Below are positions 12,601 through 24,969 of a stretch of 64,000 nt of DNA, piece by piece. The position numbers and the translations under genes are program-made. The DNA comes from Callipepla californica brunnescens (Eukaryota > Chordata > Aves > Galliformes > Odontophoridae), in NCBI GenBank assembly GCA_023055505.1, contig JALIRH010000002.1, positions 58,028,733 through 58,092,732 on the forward strand, written 5' to 3'. The notes under the pieces are model-generated. The model was not told the origin of the DNA and did not search any database. It saw only the letters and a program-made list of their open reading frames with translations. Within the stretch, counting starts at the first letter, position 1. Every line of letters starts with the position of its first letter.

Positions 12601-14479
12601 AATTAGTTCAGCAATTTTTCACTACCATTAAACATATAAGAAGTTGACCCATGCTGAGAAATTGTCTGCGCTTCACAGCTGCAGTTATGGCTCCTGTGGA
12701 AATCTTAGTGTGCTAATGAGTGCTTTCGCATACAGACAGACTGCTGGATTGGTTTCATGGCTCATGGTAAGGCCTAGGAGAATGACTGCAGCCACAGTGA
12801 GAGCCATGCCAGTCTGCTCTGCACCCTGACTTCACAAATACTGCACCTGCCTGAGCTGTGGGCAGAAGCGAGAAGGAAGGAGGTAGCTCAGTGCTGTTTT
12901 CCTCCAGGAAAGAGCTCAGAAATAGTGATGTGATCATACAGAAAATCAGTGGCAGAGTATCAAACTGAACGCAGATCTGCCCAGGGAAATTACAGGCTTT
13001 GAGGCACCAGGCTCGTTGTATCACTTTGCCATGAGAAAATAAAGGACTCTCTTTCACTTTAGTTCTAGTTTCCACTCTAGTTTTCTTTAATAGACTGCAA
13101 GTTACAGACCAATATGCAGGTAGTAATAATAAATGATATAATTAACTACATAATTCTATTTTTCTTCAGTAAAAGCTTAATAGTTTGTAGAAGAAAGCAT
13201 GAGATTCCTTTCAACCATTGTTGTTATTTGCATATGCTGAAACCACAAAGGACATTGATTATTTTAACTGTGCTCAATTTGTCTTTGAAACAGACATTCT
13301 AAAAAGCAAAAGAGCTTAAATAAACATGAAAGTAATCTAATACCGACATAAACATGAAAGATAATAAGATTACTATGAATTGATCTAAATATTACTTAAA
13401 ATAATTAGAAATGATTTTTTCATGGTACACCATTTAAGCTGCTTTTTAATGTTACATAAAAAAAAACAAGTGGAGAATTACGTTCCAGAAATTTAGTGGT
13501 TGTTTATGACATTCAGTAAAACAATGGGAAAATATGCCTTTACCTTTATTGCTTTATATTTTGCCATAACATTTGTAAACCAATTAGTCTAGTTTTGCAC
13601 CAGCTGCTTTTGTAAAGGCAGTATTGTTGCCATTTTAATACTGTATCGTTTTATTATTTTAAATAGTGAACTGATTTGTTTTTTCTTTCTTGGCACCATT
13701 TCTACTAGTTAACTTTATGAAAAGCAGTAATATGGAGAAAATAAGCCATGCTAATAAACCTAATGGCCACCAAACAAAAATAGTACACATAAAAAATATC
13801 AGTTAAATTTCAGTGCCATTTGTAAAATTAGCTATGGGGGCCAACCCTCAAATTAATCCAGTTTGGTATTGATTTCATTGCCTCAGTCCTAGAGGAATTA
13901 ATGGAAGTTTACAACCTGTAAGAAACACAGCATTTGTTTTTATTCCTAAGGACTGTAGGAATTATCTCCATAGAAATAAATTTTGGAAAGTAGGATTAAA
14001 GTCTGATATCACCATGTTTCTCTCAAGATTGAAAAATCTGACTGGAGTTTATGCAGTGTGGCAACTGTTTTCTAATTTAAGATGTTCTTAGTATAAGGAA
14101 ACTAATATTGTAATTTTGATTATCTTTTTAACATTAATAAATTGAATATATCAAATGCTAAAGTGAATTTAAAAAGATTTCTCCAAGGAAAGGAATCAGG
14201 TTCATGTGGTAGAAATATAAGCACTTAGACTGTGTTTCACATTCAGACCTTCAGTCTGGGTTTACAAGGTTTTCCTCAGCATATCAAAATCTACAAAAAA
14301 AGATGAATGCCATTTTTGTTTATAAGATTACAACTTCTACGTATTCATCAGAGTGTTTCATTAGATGGGATTTATCTCCGGTTGTATTTGGAAATTAGGT
14401 GGGAAGGGCCTGGAAAGAGATCTAAACAATTGCTTATGTATCACAGAGTACAAAAGCATTTTATAGGAGATAAAGTTTT
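9666..14479. other. Unique non-coding DNA
   Basis: No exon or RNA gene recognised. The 121-codon minus frame at 12111-12476 has no domain character. A weak MIR/L2-like phrase near 12895-13000 is described under findings, and a (GTTT)n tract at 11194-11236 is listed separately. Confidence 0.5.
11194..11236. repeat. (GTTT)n microsatellite
   Basis: A T-run followed by about seven GTTT units on the plus strand. It explains the Lys/Asn/Thr-rich and Phe/Val/Cys-rich open frames that overlap it on the two strands. Confidence 0.85.
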
Positions 14480-14600
14480 CTGAATTTGAGGTAGTCCTGT
14501 GTAGAATGAGGAGTTCAACCCCACCATCCTTGTGAATCCCTTGCAACTCGGGATGTTCTGTGATGCTGTGACCATATAATTCTATAAATTCAGTGTGAAA
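14480..14600 (+). mobile_element. Eroded CR1-like 3' end
   Basis: The phrase AATGAGGAGTTCAACCCCA, then CTTGTGAATCCCTTGCAACTC, then GGGATGTTCTGTGATGCTGTG follows the order of a plus-strand CR1 terminus: a 'GGTTGGAC' block, a 'GGTCCCTTCCAACTC' block and octamer repeats. The octamer units are degraded to TTCTGTGATGCTGTG and ATAATTCTATAA. The 5' limit is not clear. Confidence 0.5.
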
Positions 14601-15299
14601 AGAACCTTGATACGTGAAAGCCATTGTTCAGCTTCTGTGCATTCCTTGCCTCTGCTTGTCATCTGAGTTGTGATTTCTGGATCTCTCCCAATGGATGTTT
14701 GACTGTCCCTGTGAAAGCAAAGATGATGGCTTTTAGGCCTACTGAAACTGCAGACTTACCTTAAACCAAGGCAGTTTCCAGGGCAGCATTGTTTCAAAGG
14801 GAGCCCCATAAATATGTCCGTTAAAGCTACTTATTTCAAAGACTTACCATAGAATGCTTTGGGCAAGGAAAAGAGAAGACAGGGTCAGCCATCAGAAGTG
14901 TGCACTGGAGAAAATAACACTATGTTGCCATCAATTCATTGTGAGAATACAGAGGAAAACATCTACTTTAGGAAACTCAAATACAACATTCAAATTCCTA
15001 TTCTCTTGCCTTATATCCTCCATGTTTACCCACCACCATCTTAATGTTGGATATATCTGCATTCATTATGTACCCACTTCTACAAGGGAAACTCCCAAGC
15101 CCACCAGATTTCATAGAAAAGGCTGTCACTGTGTTTCTAGAACTGAGCTAATTCAAGGTCTCACAGACTTAAAAAGCAAGGTGTGTTTCTGGAGTGCCTA
15201 TCTCACTTTCAGGATCGAAACTTTACCAATGACCAAGAGCAGGTTTTCACTCTCACACTCATGGGGATGTGCTCTTTATTGCCTGATGAATGGCGTGTT

Positions 15300-15515
15300 C
15301 ACCTTGTGAGTGAATTAGGATCAAATCCCAACTGTTTCTGAACACAAATCTCCCACAAGGTGAATTAATCCTTAGGCTAGTAAATAGGTGTCTCTTAACC
15401 TCTCCCACTGGAAGTTCTCTATTTCTAGACCATAATTAGCATTCATCTCAGTAGGGACTGTGACTGGATTCTCCCACATCCCAGGGGAGTACCCTGACCA
15501 TTGAACTGTAGAATT
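15300..15515 (-). mobile_element. Possible ancient tRNA-derived SINE remnant
   Basis: Read on the minus strand from about 15512, the sequence TTCAATGGTCAGGGTACTCC resembles a tRNA-like A box (TRGYNNARNNG), followed by CTGGGATGTGGGAGA. A decayed B box candidate (ATCCAGTCACAGTCCC) lies about 35 bases further on. A second phrase, TTGGGATTTGATCCTAATTC, lies about 170 bases downstream. The arrangement fits an old pol III-promoted retroposon, but too much has eroded to name a family. Confidence 0.35.
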
Positions 15516-15660
15516 CATTTGTCATTTTCCTCTTTCTTCGAGCCTAGTGAATATTTCATTACTTTTATATACAGATAAACACACACAAAATCATATATTC
15601 ACAGATACATAGAATAATATACATAATTATACCAATCTTTGCCTTCTTTCTTCAACTAGA

Positions 15661-15722
15661 AAACTGCAAAAAACAAAACAAAACAAAGAAAAAATGAAAA
15701 ACAAACAAAAAAAAGCAATAAC
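15661..15722. repeat. A-rich (AAAAC)n-like tract
   Basis: About 60 bases of A interrupted by single C or G residues in AAAAC and AAAAAAG units. This is low complexity with no adjacent retroposon body recognised. Confidence 0.7.
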
Positions 15723-16577
15723 AAAACATTACAAGTAATGGTCAGAAGCGTACTGCATTCATTTGAAAACAAGAAAAAAGAAAAATAAAGCCAATCCAAT
15801 CCAAACAAAAATGAGGAACGAAGCATTTTTATGCTAGGAAGCAATTTTTTAAGTATTAACATTACCACCTCACAAGTGGCTGAAACACATCTTTGGCCTA
15901 TTGCAATGATTCCCTGTATGTGTATATTGAAGCTGTGCAAAAAATCCTAAACCACAAGTGACTCCCTGGGTTTCAGTTTTCCTTACAAACTCAACACTTA
16001 GTTAAGGTTCACTGAAAGGACATTATAACCCTGGAAAGTCCATTAGTGATGTAATGCAAATCTTTCATATGGCCTACTGTGCACAGCATATTGATAGATA
16101 TCAACATTTGCTTCCTGTTTAAGGATTAGTATCACTGTAGCACTCCAAAGATGTAGAGCTGCTTCAGGTAGATGTTATTAAATGAAGACTGGCTTTATGT
16201 AGACAAAATGTTGGGAAAGAGAAGGAGACAACAAAAGTATTGTTTTAAAGTGATTGAAAATCGTTTAGAGGAATTATGCCTACATTGCAAATCCCAGGAG
16301 GAGCAAGTTAAGGTGACATTTGTGATACTCTGTGAGATTTTAATTCTGCTCCTGTGTGTATCTGATCTGTACTCTGAATGAAACAGTCTGATGGAAAAAA
16401 TATCCTATCACTATGTAATTAAGGTCTGTAGAATAATACAGATTCACAAAGAGTCAGATTATATTTTCCAAGACATCTATGTTCTGCTTTCACATATGGA
16501 GTATAGAGATCTAAGAATCTTTCAAGCTACTTTTTTCCTATGCATTACTTTATTTATTTATTGTTGTCGTTGTTGCT

Positions 16578-16591
16578 GTTATTATTATTAC

Positions 16592-16628
<37 letters not shown>

Positions 16629-16630
16629 TT
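16578..16630. repeat. (ATT)n microsatellite
   Basis: About 16 ATT trinucleotide units on the plus strand with a single ACT interruption near the left end, preceded by a TTG/TTGC-rich lead. The overlapping open frame with a run of tyrosines is only the translated repeat. Confidence 0.95.
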
Positions 16631-16973
16631 AAAGAGAGTTAAAAACCAGCTGCTCATGTGTTACGGCATTTTCCATAACCAATGGAGTTAACTGCTATAT
16701 CTGAGACATTGAACAGAAAATTAAAAAATTACTGCTAATAAAAAAGGTAAAAATAACTGTAAACAAATGCAGAAGATGGTTGCTATCTCAAGGTAATATT
16801 GCCATAGGTCAGCATTTAGAAGAATGGACACCCTAATATCTGCCGTATATCCTAGCTGAAACAGTGGCACACAGCCATGGTTTTCCTTAGGAAACAAAAA
16901 TTAAGGTCAAAACCAAATATTTGCGGAAGTTAGTAACTCAGTTATTCCTACAAAGACTATCATGAAGCAGGGA

Positions 16974-17550
16974 TGTCATGGTTTTATGATTTTTGGTACT
17001 GGTATTCCACATCATAACATCATGTATTGCGTTAAGAGTTAAAGAGCTAATACTCCAGCTCCATAGATCATTGATAATTCCAGGTATACCTGCCTCAGAA
17101 GAGAAGAAGCACTGCATTCCCCAGAGGACTTTGCGATGCTTTGTATTTTTACGTGTTTTCCGCTTAGAGGGAACAGATAAAAACCGTCAGCAGTCACGGG
17201 ACACTCTCTCTTTCCTTCGGGATCGACTCAGCAGTGGGTGCTCACTGCCGTATCGCCTTCAGCGTTAGCGTAAGGCCTTCGGTTTATCGGACACTCTCTC
17301 TTGCTCATTTTATTAGATTCATTAGCCTCAATTCCAATTATATTGTATTATATTCTGTTATTTTGCTTTCTGATATCTTATTTAGTAAATTAGCTTTCCT
17401 CCTCAGATCGTTGCTGCTGTTTTGTTTCTAGGCCCATCTCCCTTTTCCCTTTCCCTTTTTTCCCTTCCCCTTTCCCGGGGCGTGGGTCCGTGGGTCCCCC
17501 GCACCAATCGTCACGGAACCGGGCCAATCCAGCCCGGTAAACCGTTGACA
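16974..17550 (+). mobile_element. Solo LTR, ERV-L-like family, near intact
   Basis: Starts TGTCATGGTTTTATG and ends AACCGTTGACA, with the canonical TG...CA ends. It is flanked by a perfect 5-bp duplication, AGGGA at 16969-16973 and AGGGA at 17551-17555. No internal retroviral sequence is attached, so this is a solo LTR left by recombination between two LTRs. Inside are a TATA-like GATAAAAACC near 17176, an AT-rich middle, and a polypyrimidine tract (17436-17476) followed by a GC-rich, CpG-containing end. The family link comes from the same LTR bordering a pol-containing provirus at 60389-63815. By eye it differs from the 58276 copy at only about a dozen sites, so it is among the younger members. 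Confidence 0.93.
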
Positions 17551-17710
17551 AGGGAAATCTGATTCTTCAGCCTACTGAATTAGTTGTTTTATTTGCATTC
17601 AAGGTAGGTTTTGTTGTTGCTGTTCATTTGTTTACTTGTTTTTTTTTTTTACTTGTTTTTTAAAGGGGGGAGGGATTGTAAAGGAGAGGGGAATTTGCTT
17701 TATCTTACAC

Positions 17711-18862
17711 AAAATCATAGAATCATAGAACCATAGAATTGTTTGAGTTGAAAGAGATCTTTAAGATCATCTAATCACTTTGCAATAGGCAGTGACACGT
17801 CCCTCTAGACCAGATTGCTCAAAGCCTCATCCAGTCTGGCCTTGAATGCCTCCAGAAGTGGAGGCATCCAGTACCCTTCTTGGCAACCTGTTCCAGTATC
17901 TCACCTCCCTCACAGTGAATAATTAATTTCTTCCTAGTATCTGGTCTAAATCTATCCTTTTCTAGTTTAAAGTCATTTCTTCTTGTCATGTTGCTACATG
18001 CCCTTATAAAAAGTCCCTTCCCAGCTTTCCTACATGCTCCCTTCAGGTACTGGAAGGGCACTATAAGGTCCCCCCAGAGCCTTCTCTTCTCCAAGCAGAA
18101 GAGCCCCAGCTCTCTCAGCCTGTCCTCATAGAGGTGATTCTACAGCCTTCTGATCATCTTCGCAGCCCTCCTCTGGACCTGTTCCAGTAGCTTGATGACC
18201 TTCTTGTGTTGGAGGCTCCAAAACTTGATGCAGAACTCCTGGTGGGGTCCCATGAGTGCAGAGTAGAGGGCAGAATAACCTTCCTCAACCTGCTGGTCAC
18301 TCCTGATGCAACCCAGGATACCGTTGGCCTTCTGGTTTGCAAGTGCACATGGATGGATCATGTTGAGTCTTTCATCAACCAGCACCCCCAGATCCTCCTT
18401 TCAAGTCATTCTCTGCTCATAATTGTGCTTGAGCTTGCCCTGACTGTGGTGCAGGGCCCTGTATTTAGCCTTGTTGAACTTCATAAGGTTGTCACAGAAT
18501 AACAGAATCATCATAGAATGGCTTGGGTTGGAAGATACATCAGCTCTCAAGCCTGTCCACGTCCCTCTGGATGGCAAACCCTTCCCTTTAGCATGTCATC
18601 TGTACCACTCCTCTAGTTGTCATCTGCAAACAAAGTGCTGAGGGTGCACTCAATCAGACTGTCTATGTCAAGTACAAAGATGTTAAATAGCATTGGTCCC
18701 AACACCACTCCCTGAGGAATGCCACTTGTCAGTGGTATCCACTTGGACATTGCGCTGTTGACCACAACTCTCTGAGTGTGGCCATCCAACCAATTCTTCG
18801 TGCAGATAGTAGTCCATATATTTTTCATCACTTTGGTGACCAGGATTATATGTAAAAATATT
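17711..18862 (-). mobile_element. CR1 LINE, 5' truncated, with nested insertion
   Basis: The 3' tail is at the left (AATCATAGAATCATAGAACC). Minus-strand ORF2 pieces run from right to left. 18850-18600 encodes the reverse transcriptase palm: [43 protein letters not shown], with FADD as the catalytic aspartate pair. 18490-18140 carries the thumb ([38 protein letters not shown]). 18090-17820 carries the C-terminus (EKRRLWGDLIVPFQYLKGA). The two halves are contiguous in ORF2 but separated here by a 50-bp CR1 tail at 18492-18541. Several stops and frameshifts make it non-functional. Confidence 0.93.
18492..18541 (-). mobile_element. Very short CR1 3' tail nested in CR1 ORF2
   Basis: Plus-strand TCACAGAATAACAGAATC, then ATCATAGAATGGCTTGGGTT, is a CR1 3' terminus on the minus strand. 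It lies exactly between the ORF2 codons for ...DVDRLE and MKFNKAK..., which are adjacent in CR1. It is therefore an insertion rather than a separate element boundary. A dozen or so host bases appear to be replaced at the junction, and I see no clear target duplication. Confidence 0.75.
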
Positions 18863-20739
18863 CATTTACCTGTCCCAAATGTATTTCCAATACTTCAAAA
18901 TGGAAACTCAGAATTCTATTCTGGCATATGCACTGAAAAAAATGACTTGAGACACTGCAAGGGTAAGTTTCTTAACTATTATCATGGAGGGATACTATGC
19001 AGCCACCCCTGAAATGGTTGTATACGTCTTGCCCTCCTGGCATCCCTGTTACACAGGAGTGAGAGTATCTGCTACATTGCTGTGGTGGCATACCCCTAAT
19101 TTATGTCTTATATCTTGACTTTGTAGCAACTTCGTCAGAGCTTTACTGAGTTGGACACAGGAGAGCACAGAAGAGTGGCTTCCCTTCCCCAGCTTTTTAA
19201 TTCATCTTCTTTCTTTAGTCAGAGAGCAGAAGTGTAGATTTGTCATTAAGTAACATACAGTTTGCTTTCAATCATCTCAGAAGTAAGCTACCTTTGAAGC
19301 CTCTGTTTCTTTATGCCCCTGGCAGAAAATAGTGGATAAATTTAATCTAAGAAATGAATTCCTGCTTATAACTGCTATTTGATAAATCTTATTATTCTGA
19401 CTATTCAACAGAAACCACTCCTGCACAGTAGTTATTATTCTCACACAGTTCTAATCCATACCATGTAGCCTTTGTACATAGATTAGTATTCTATTATACC
19501 TATACTAAATATTGTTTATATAATCTAATTAGATATTTTGCAAATAAATGCATTCTGACTGGAGTTACACTATCTGAACAGAAATGTAAAGGTTTGAATG
19601 CTTAAAGAAAAAAAAACTTGCTTATCTGAATTTTCTCTTTCATTAATTAAACAGACAGCTGGCTTTGCAGAAATTATAGAACCCTACTTACACTCCTTTA
19701 TGCATATCACATATCCTCTCTGTAAAATATTTTGAGACAATGTATAAGATAAAATAGCATTACATGATGAGTGTTTATAATTCCAAAAATGTCTTGCTAA
19801 TGCTGAAAATATTGGCATTTCTACCAGAGGTTCTGACAGAAAATACAATACACTGTTTTACATCAATGGAATAATTAGAGATTATAATAATTCCTGCAAG
19901 TCTTTCACAGGCAGGAAACTCAGGGAAAATTTTGAAAGATGAGATTTGTGTAAAGGTGGGTGTCATGATATGCAAAGTGTCTTTTTTCCTACATCAGTGA
20001 TATACCCAAGAAGAGAACAAAAACAAAACTCCACTGGAGAAAAGTAGTCACAGTGTTCAAGTACACAATGGAAAAGCCCAAATCACAAGCTACAAAATGT
20101 GTAGACAATGTGCTCCACTCTGTGTAGGGGGTGTGGTGTATGAAGTCAATAATGGAGTATTTAACTTCTTTGCATTCAAATCTGGTGAGGAAGAAAATGA
20201 TAACCACTTGTAAGGATTTATGAGGTTACTTCTAAAATTCTTTTGCAAAAACATCAGTGACTTAACACCATTTCCTCTCTCCTTCTTTCCTTTATTATTG
20301 TGTGTATATTTTATGTGTATTTTATATACATTTGTCAGGAGAATATTAATGTTCTGCTTTATGATTACCACCACCTTTCTAATCATTGCTTTTTATTATT
20401 CTTGTTCAGTACAGCTTAGCCACTGAGCATGAGCAATGAAATGGGGGAAAAAAGAAAAGCAAATACTGTATTATATCATCATCTGGGGAGCATGATTGTT
20501 TCTGCTGTGTTAATTTACACTAAAATCTATGACCCAGTGAGTCTGATTGATTGCCAAGGGCAGAATTCCAGCCCCTGGCCTAGTTTATTTTGTGAACTGT
20601 AGCCTCAGATATCGCTGCAAGCCACAATGATATTGATTTGATATACACTAGATGGCTCTTTATGCTCTTTGGGAAATTTATTGTACAAAGTCAGAGCCCA
20701 GACAGATGGGGAGAAGCAGCTCTTTAAATTGAAGAGGGT
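18863..20739. other. Unique non-coding DNA
   Basis: No gene, RNA gene or clear dispersed repeat seen. AT-rich, with short open frames of chance length. Confidence 0.5.
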
Positions 20740-21010
20740 TATCACGGTTTGACTCCCAGGTCACTCGGGTTACCAAGTGGCCTGAGCGCGGCTGGGTCGG
20801 AGCAGGCTCAGGGGATTTGTGCTCATCAGTTTTGAATGTCAAATCCCCTTGCTAGACTTGAGTTATTGCTAATAGAAACTTGCTTGGGCCTATAACATTT
20901 GGATAGCCTATAAGTTAAACATCATAACCCTTCCTTCCTGCTGCGGTCCTTTAAATTATGGCTGAGCATGCCATCTTTGCTCTGGATGTTTAGCAGGAGA
21001 TGGTCACATG
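20740..21010. other. CpG-bearing island, possible diverged LTR
   Basis: TATCACGGTTTGACTCCC opens a locally GC-rich stretch with GCGCGGCTGGGTCGG, unlike its AT-rich surroundings. The start resembles the TGTCAYGG terminus of the window's LTRs with a G-to-A change, and TATA-like CCTATAAGTTAAAC follows near 20908. I cannot find a matching 3' terminus or target duplication, so the LTR reading is a guess. Confidence 0.2.
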
Positions 21011-24000
21011 TTATAATGGAACTTGTGTCTGAGCTGGACCACATCACTACAGCTGTTGTCTGCAGAAGGGTTGTCACTAAATGTTCCCTGCTCCAGATCA
21101 TGTCTCAGCCTTCTCCACTTGCCTTCAGTTGCTGACATACCACTGCCACCTGTTTTGTGTAGACAAGCTATTTGATGGCTGTTGGTTCTCTGTGTAAAGG
21201 AAATAAAAGCACAGCTTTCACTAGAGATTAGGGCTTCTCCTTCAAAAAGAATGAAGAGTAGGTCTAGGGAGGTGAGGGGTTTTGGGACATAAATGACTGA
21301 TGCAGTGGATATCCCATAATATAGCACAATGAGTCAATGAGGAAAGGTGCTCCCAGTGTGGGATAAAATGTTCTTTCAGATTTCCTACACTAAACAAGGT
21401 CAGGTCTGCAATGGTTAGCATAAGTCTCATCAGCATTTTCACTAAAGCAGATCCAATTGGTGACCAATATTTCATGTTACATTAAATGATGAAGAGACCA
21501 AAGAAAATAAAATCTATGAATTTGAAGGGACAGCTTATTTTGTATAGCATACTTACTTTTTATTAATTGCAGAAGAGCATCTATGTATTTTAGAAGGTAT
21601 TTTCAATAGTTATAATAGTTATTTGGTCCATAATTCCACACAGAATATGTTTCATCGACATTTGAGCTGTGTTTTTCCTCAGAGACTGAGAGAAGTATTT
21701 TCAACCTGATTCAGTGAAACAGGGAACTGACCTAGAGCCAGTTAAGGCCTACATCTGTCCACGAGGTGTGGTAGGGCTTGACATTACCATTACAGAGACA
21801 CTTTACCCACTTCAGCTGTTGATCTCCTTCTCTAGAAAAGATATTAGTACTCAACTTTTCTTCAGGAAGCTTATAATTTACATAGAAATGTAGCAATAGT
21901 TGTTATATTCCACTTTGCTTACCTGCCTAAAACAAAAATCCCAGGAGGTTAATGGAAAACAACTTAGCCTAGCTTTTGGACTCTGTTCTTGGCAATACAC
22001 TACAGCTGTAGCTGTATATGATAGATACACTATTAACATTTAAATATAATGCCACCTGGCTTGTGGTCTGAGATTCCTGGGATTTTATTCTTTTTCCATT
22101 TGAAATGAATACTAATTGGGAAAGTTAAACATTATATAGCTCCTGAAGCGTAACACCCACCTCACCTATCTCCTTATTGTAAATTAATATGTAGCAGATG
22201 GTGAGCTGAGATAGTTTGACAGCCTACTTACAGTACCATCATTTTAACCTCTTTCTGAAAAAAAAAAAAAAATCCCATTAGCTTTTCTGCTGTTGGGCTC
22301 TTAACCCCCCAAAGTATCCTTAGTTATCATATCATGGGATTTTCTGCTATGCCAACGAAGAAAATAATTAAAGATACCCTCTTCCATTTAAATGCTTGTT
22401 CTAATTTTACTGGGCATATCTTTTCCTCTTAACTTCTCCAATAATTTCAATTTAAATCTTCGTTTAGAATGAGATTTTTCTTCCAAGGGGGATTTGTTTT
22501 TTATCTTCAGGGACAACTTAGTGCACTGCAGGAGCAAACACAGAAGCCCTTCCATATATTATGATTAATGTGGTGTAAGGAGCTCCCCTTGCTAGAAATG
22601 CAGAATCAAAGGAAGCAGAGCCCATAAGTAGAATTTAAATTCAATACACATTGGAATCTCATGGTTCAATTCAAAGTGGCCCAAAAGGAAGTAATTAGAC
22701 ACGAAACCTTTCAGTAAGAAACAACATTCTCTAAGACTGTCCTTCTCAACATCTTCATTTAAAGTATTCAGTTACATTTTTGTTCCCTTCACTCTTTTTC
22801 ATAGAGAAATATTTTTTGAAGACTTGGGAATTTATGTTAAGAGCTTCAATTTTAAGTATCCTTTAAAATAAATGGGTTAATTGAATGTTTTATTCTGACT
22901 GCCTCACAGAAGTATTTTATTTATTGAAGAATATAAATTCATAGATCACAATCAGAGATTTGCAAGAACATATAGTGCATATTTGGAACTCTTCAAGACA
23001 GGCTGAAACAAGATATGATTCAGTTCTGTAGTACTGTTCTTTCATTGTATAGATTTTTGGAAGTCAATGAGAAAATTCACAGTGACTCTGGAAATAATAT
23101 CTGCTTGGAAAGCAGTTTTAAAAGATAATGTTCTATAACTTGTGGACTTGACCACATAAGATAGACTTCTTAGGACAATATTATTACTAAAGCCTCCAAA
23201 AGGTGGCCTTAACTCTTTTACACTTTTTCAGCAAACTGGATCAAAACTTTACTTGTGAAATAGTGTGATTTTCATTCATATTTCATACAACGTGAAAGGG
23301 TCACCAGTGCATAACCAAAGACTCATGGAAATAGTCAGCTTCATCATTCAGCCCATCTCCACAGCTTTCACTGTCTTTAGTAATTTTAATACACATACAC
23401 ACACAGTCCTTTCTTTCTCACAAGTATTTATAAAAAGCACTTGCTGAGTGGTACATACACAGGGATACAGAATTAACATTTAAAAATAATTCCAACTCTT
23501 TTTGTGGAGCGCTGTTTTAGATTTCCCTTTTTCTTTCTTTCTTAATTTTTTTTTTGAGTGGACATAAAAGAACTCTGCTGTTATGTCTGAAGCCCGGAAA
23601 TCTGGGATGCTTCAAACTCTTTATCCATCAGAGTCATGTACAGTGAGACAGTGTACTCAATTTTTGTTATTTTTGAACTGAGTATCTTTTTCTTGAGGAC
23701 GGGCAACAGAAGGTATAAATTGCATTTACAGGGCACCAAAATCAGATCCAAATCTTATAAATTGCATTAAGATATTGTGACTGCCTTTCCCAACCAAGCA
23801 TTGCAAAGGCATAGATGAAAGCACCTGGATTGGGAACAGGAGTGACACAGAGTAGTTGTGAGCCTCAAATTGGGAAGGATGAATTTTACCTCACTATTCC
23901 CTTTACACAGATCCCAATTACTCTGGCTTCATGTGAGTGCAGAGGATTGAATTTCACCTAGAGAGTCAGAAATACAAATAAACATTTTATTAAATAATTA

Positions 24001-24969
24001 GAGTCTATAATTGTGGATTACCTTTCATTTATATTAGAGGAAGGCTCAGTGTTGCTTGATCCCCAGAATGTTGTTTCGCGTTTACATCACATCTGATTTC
24101 TAACTGACATTTCAGGACTATTTCTTCTCTTTCCTTTCAGATTTTTTTTCCTATTTAAATTGATTCCATATATCAGAAATATAATTAATTTCTCCTCAGC
24201 ATATATTGAGATAGCAGGCTGAAATAGCAGACTTAGCACAATTTAATTTTGTTTCCAATAAAAAATACTTTACTTTTTAAACTTTTAAATTTAATGCTTT
24301 CTCTTCGCAAGTCTGAGTGGTAACCAAAACATTTTTTAGTTGTTTCCTCAATTTTATATACCATAGAGAATGTCAGTAATGTCCCTTAACACACAGTCAA
24401 GTAACATAATAAATCCCCCATCATATTTCAGTAAAGCAATGTCAGCAGGAGGCTTAAATATGACTTTGAAATGCTTTCAGCCTCTTGTTTTTATTAAGGG
24501 AAATAGGTCATGAGTTTTAATAACACTTAAAGTACTTGTGGCTGATTTAATCTTTATTCCTTATTTGAAAAGCTTAATTTGGATATTGATTAAAATTTTT
24601 AGATGAAGCCCTGTTAAAAGATTTTTAGCTGCCGTCTTTCATATACATCTGGCATTATAAGTGACCAGGAGCAGGAGCAGTAACTCAGTTACTCTTAAGG
24701 AGAAAGTGAAAAGATCTGACCAGATCTGGAAAAAATTGCCTGTGGTAAAACCTCTTCAAGGTTTCCTGTCTGGAGGGGAAGACAGTGCAGTCTCCTGCTG
24801 ATATCACAGGTTTGTGCACTGCAAGTTGGCCAAAGCAACTAAAAAGAGACAAACAATCTATTATGAGTCTATCTACCTATTGTGCTTAAGACCTAACAAT
24901 TTCTCAAGCACTTGAGCAAAGACTCGAATCCCAGAAATAGATCAAAGAGTCCAAATAAGTTCCCCAGTC
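21011..24969. other. Unique non-coding DNA
   Basis: No exon, RNA gene or dispersed repeat recognised over about 4 kb. It contains a short A-run near 22259 and a short CA-run near 23392. Confidence 0.5.

Noticed and set aside
14854..15309. 151-codon plus-strand open frame outside any recognised repeat
   Set aside because: No domain, signal peptide, splice context or codon pattern supports it. It ends next to a probable retroposon remnant, and this length is expected by chance in 64 kb over six frames.
15300..15515. A functional tRNA gene on the minus strand
   Set aside because: Only A- and B-box-like relics are present. No cloverleaf stems or anticodon arm can be drawn.
16391..16642. Open frame ending in a run of tyrosines
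   Set aside because: The tyrosine run is only the translated (ATT)n repeat.
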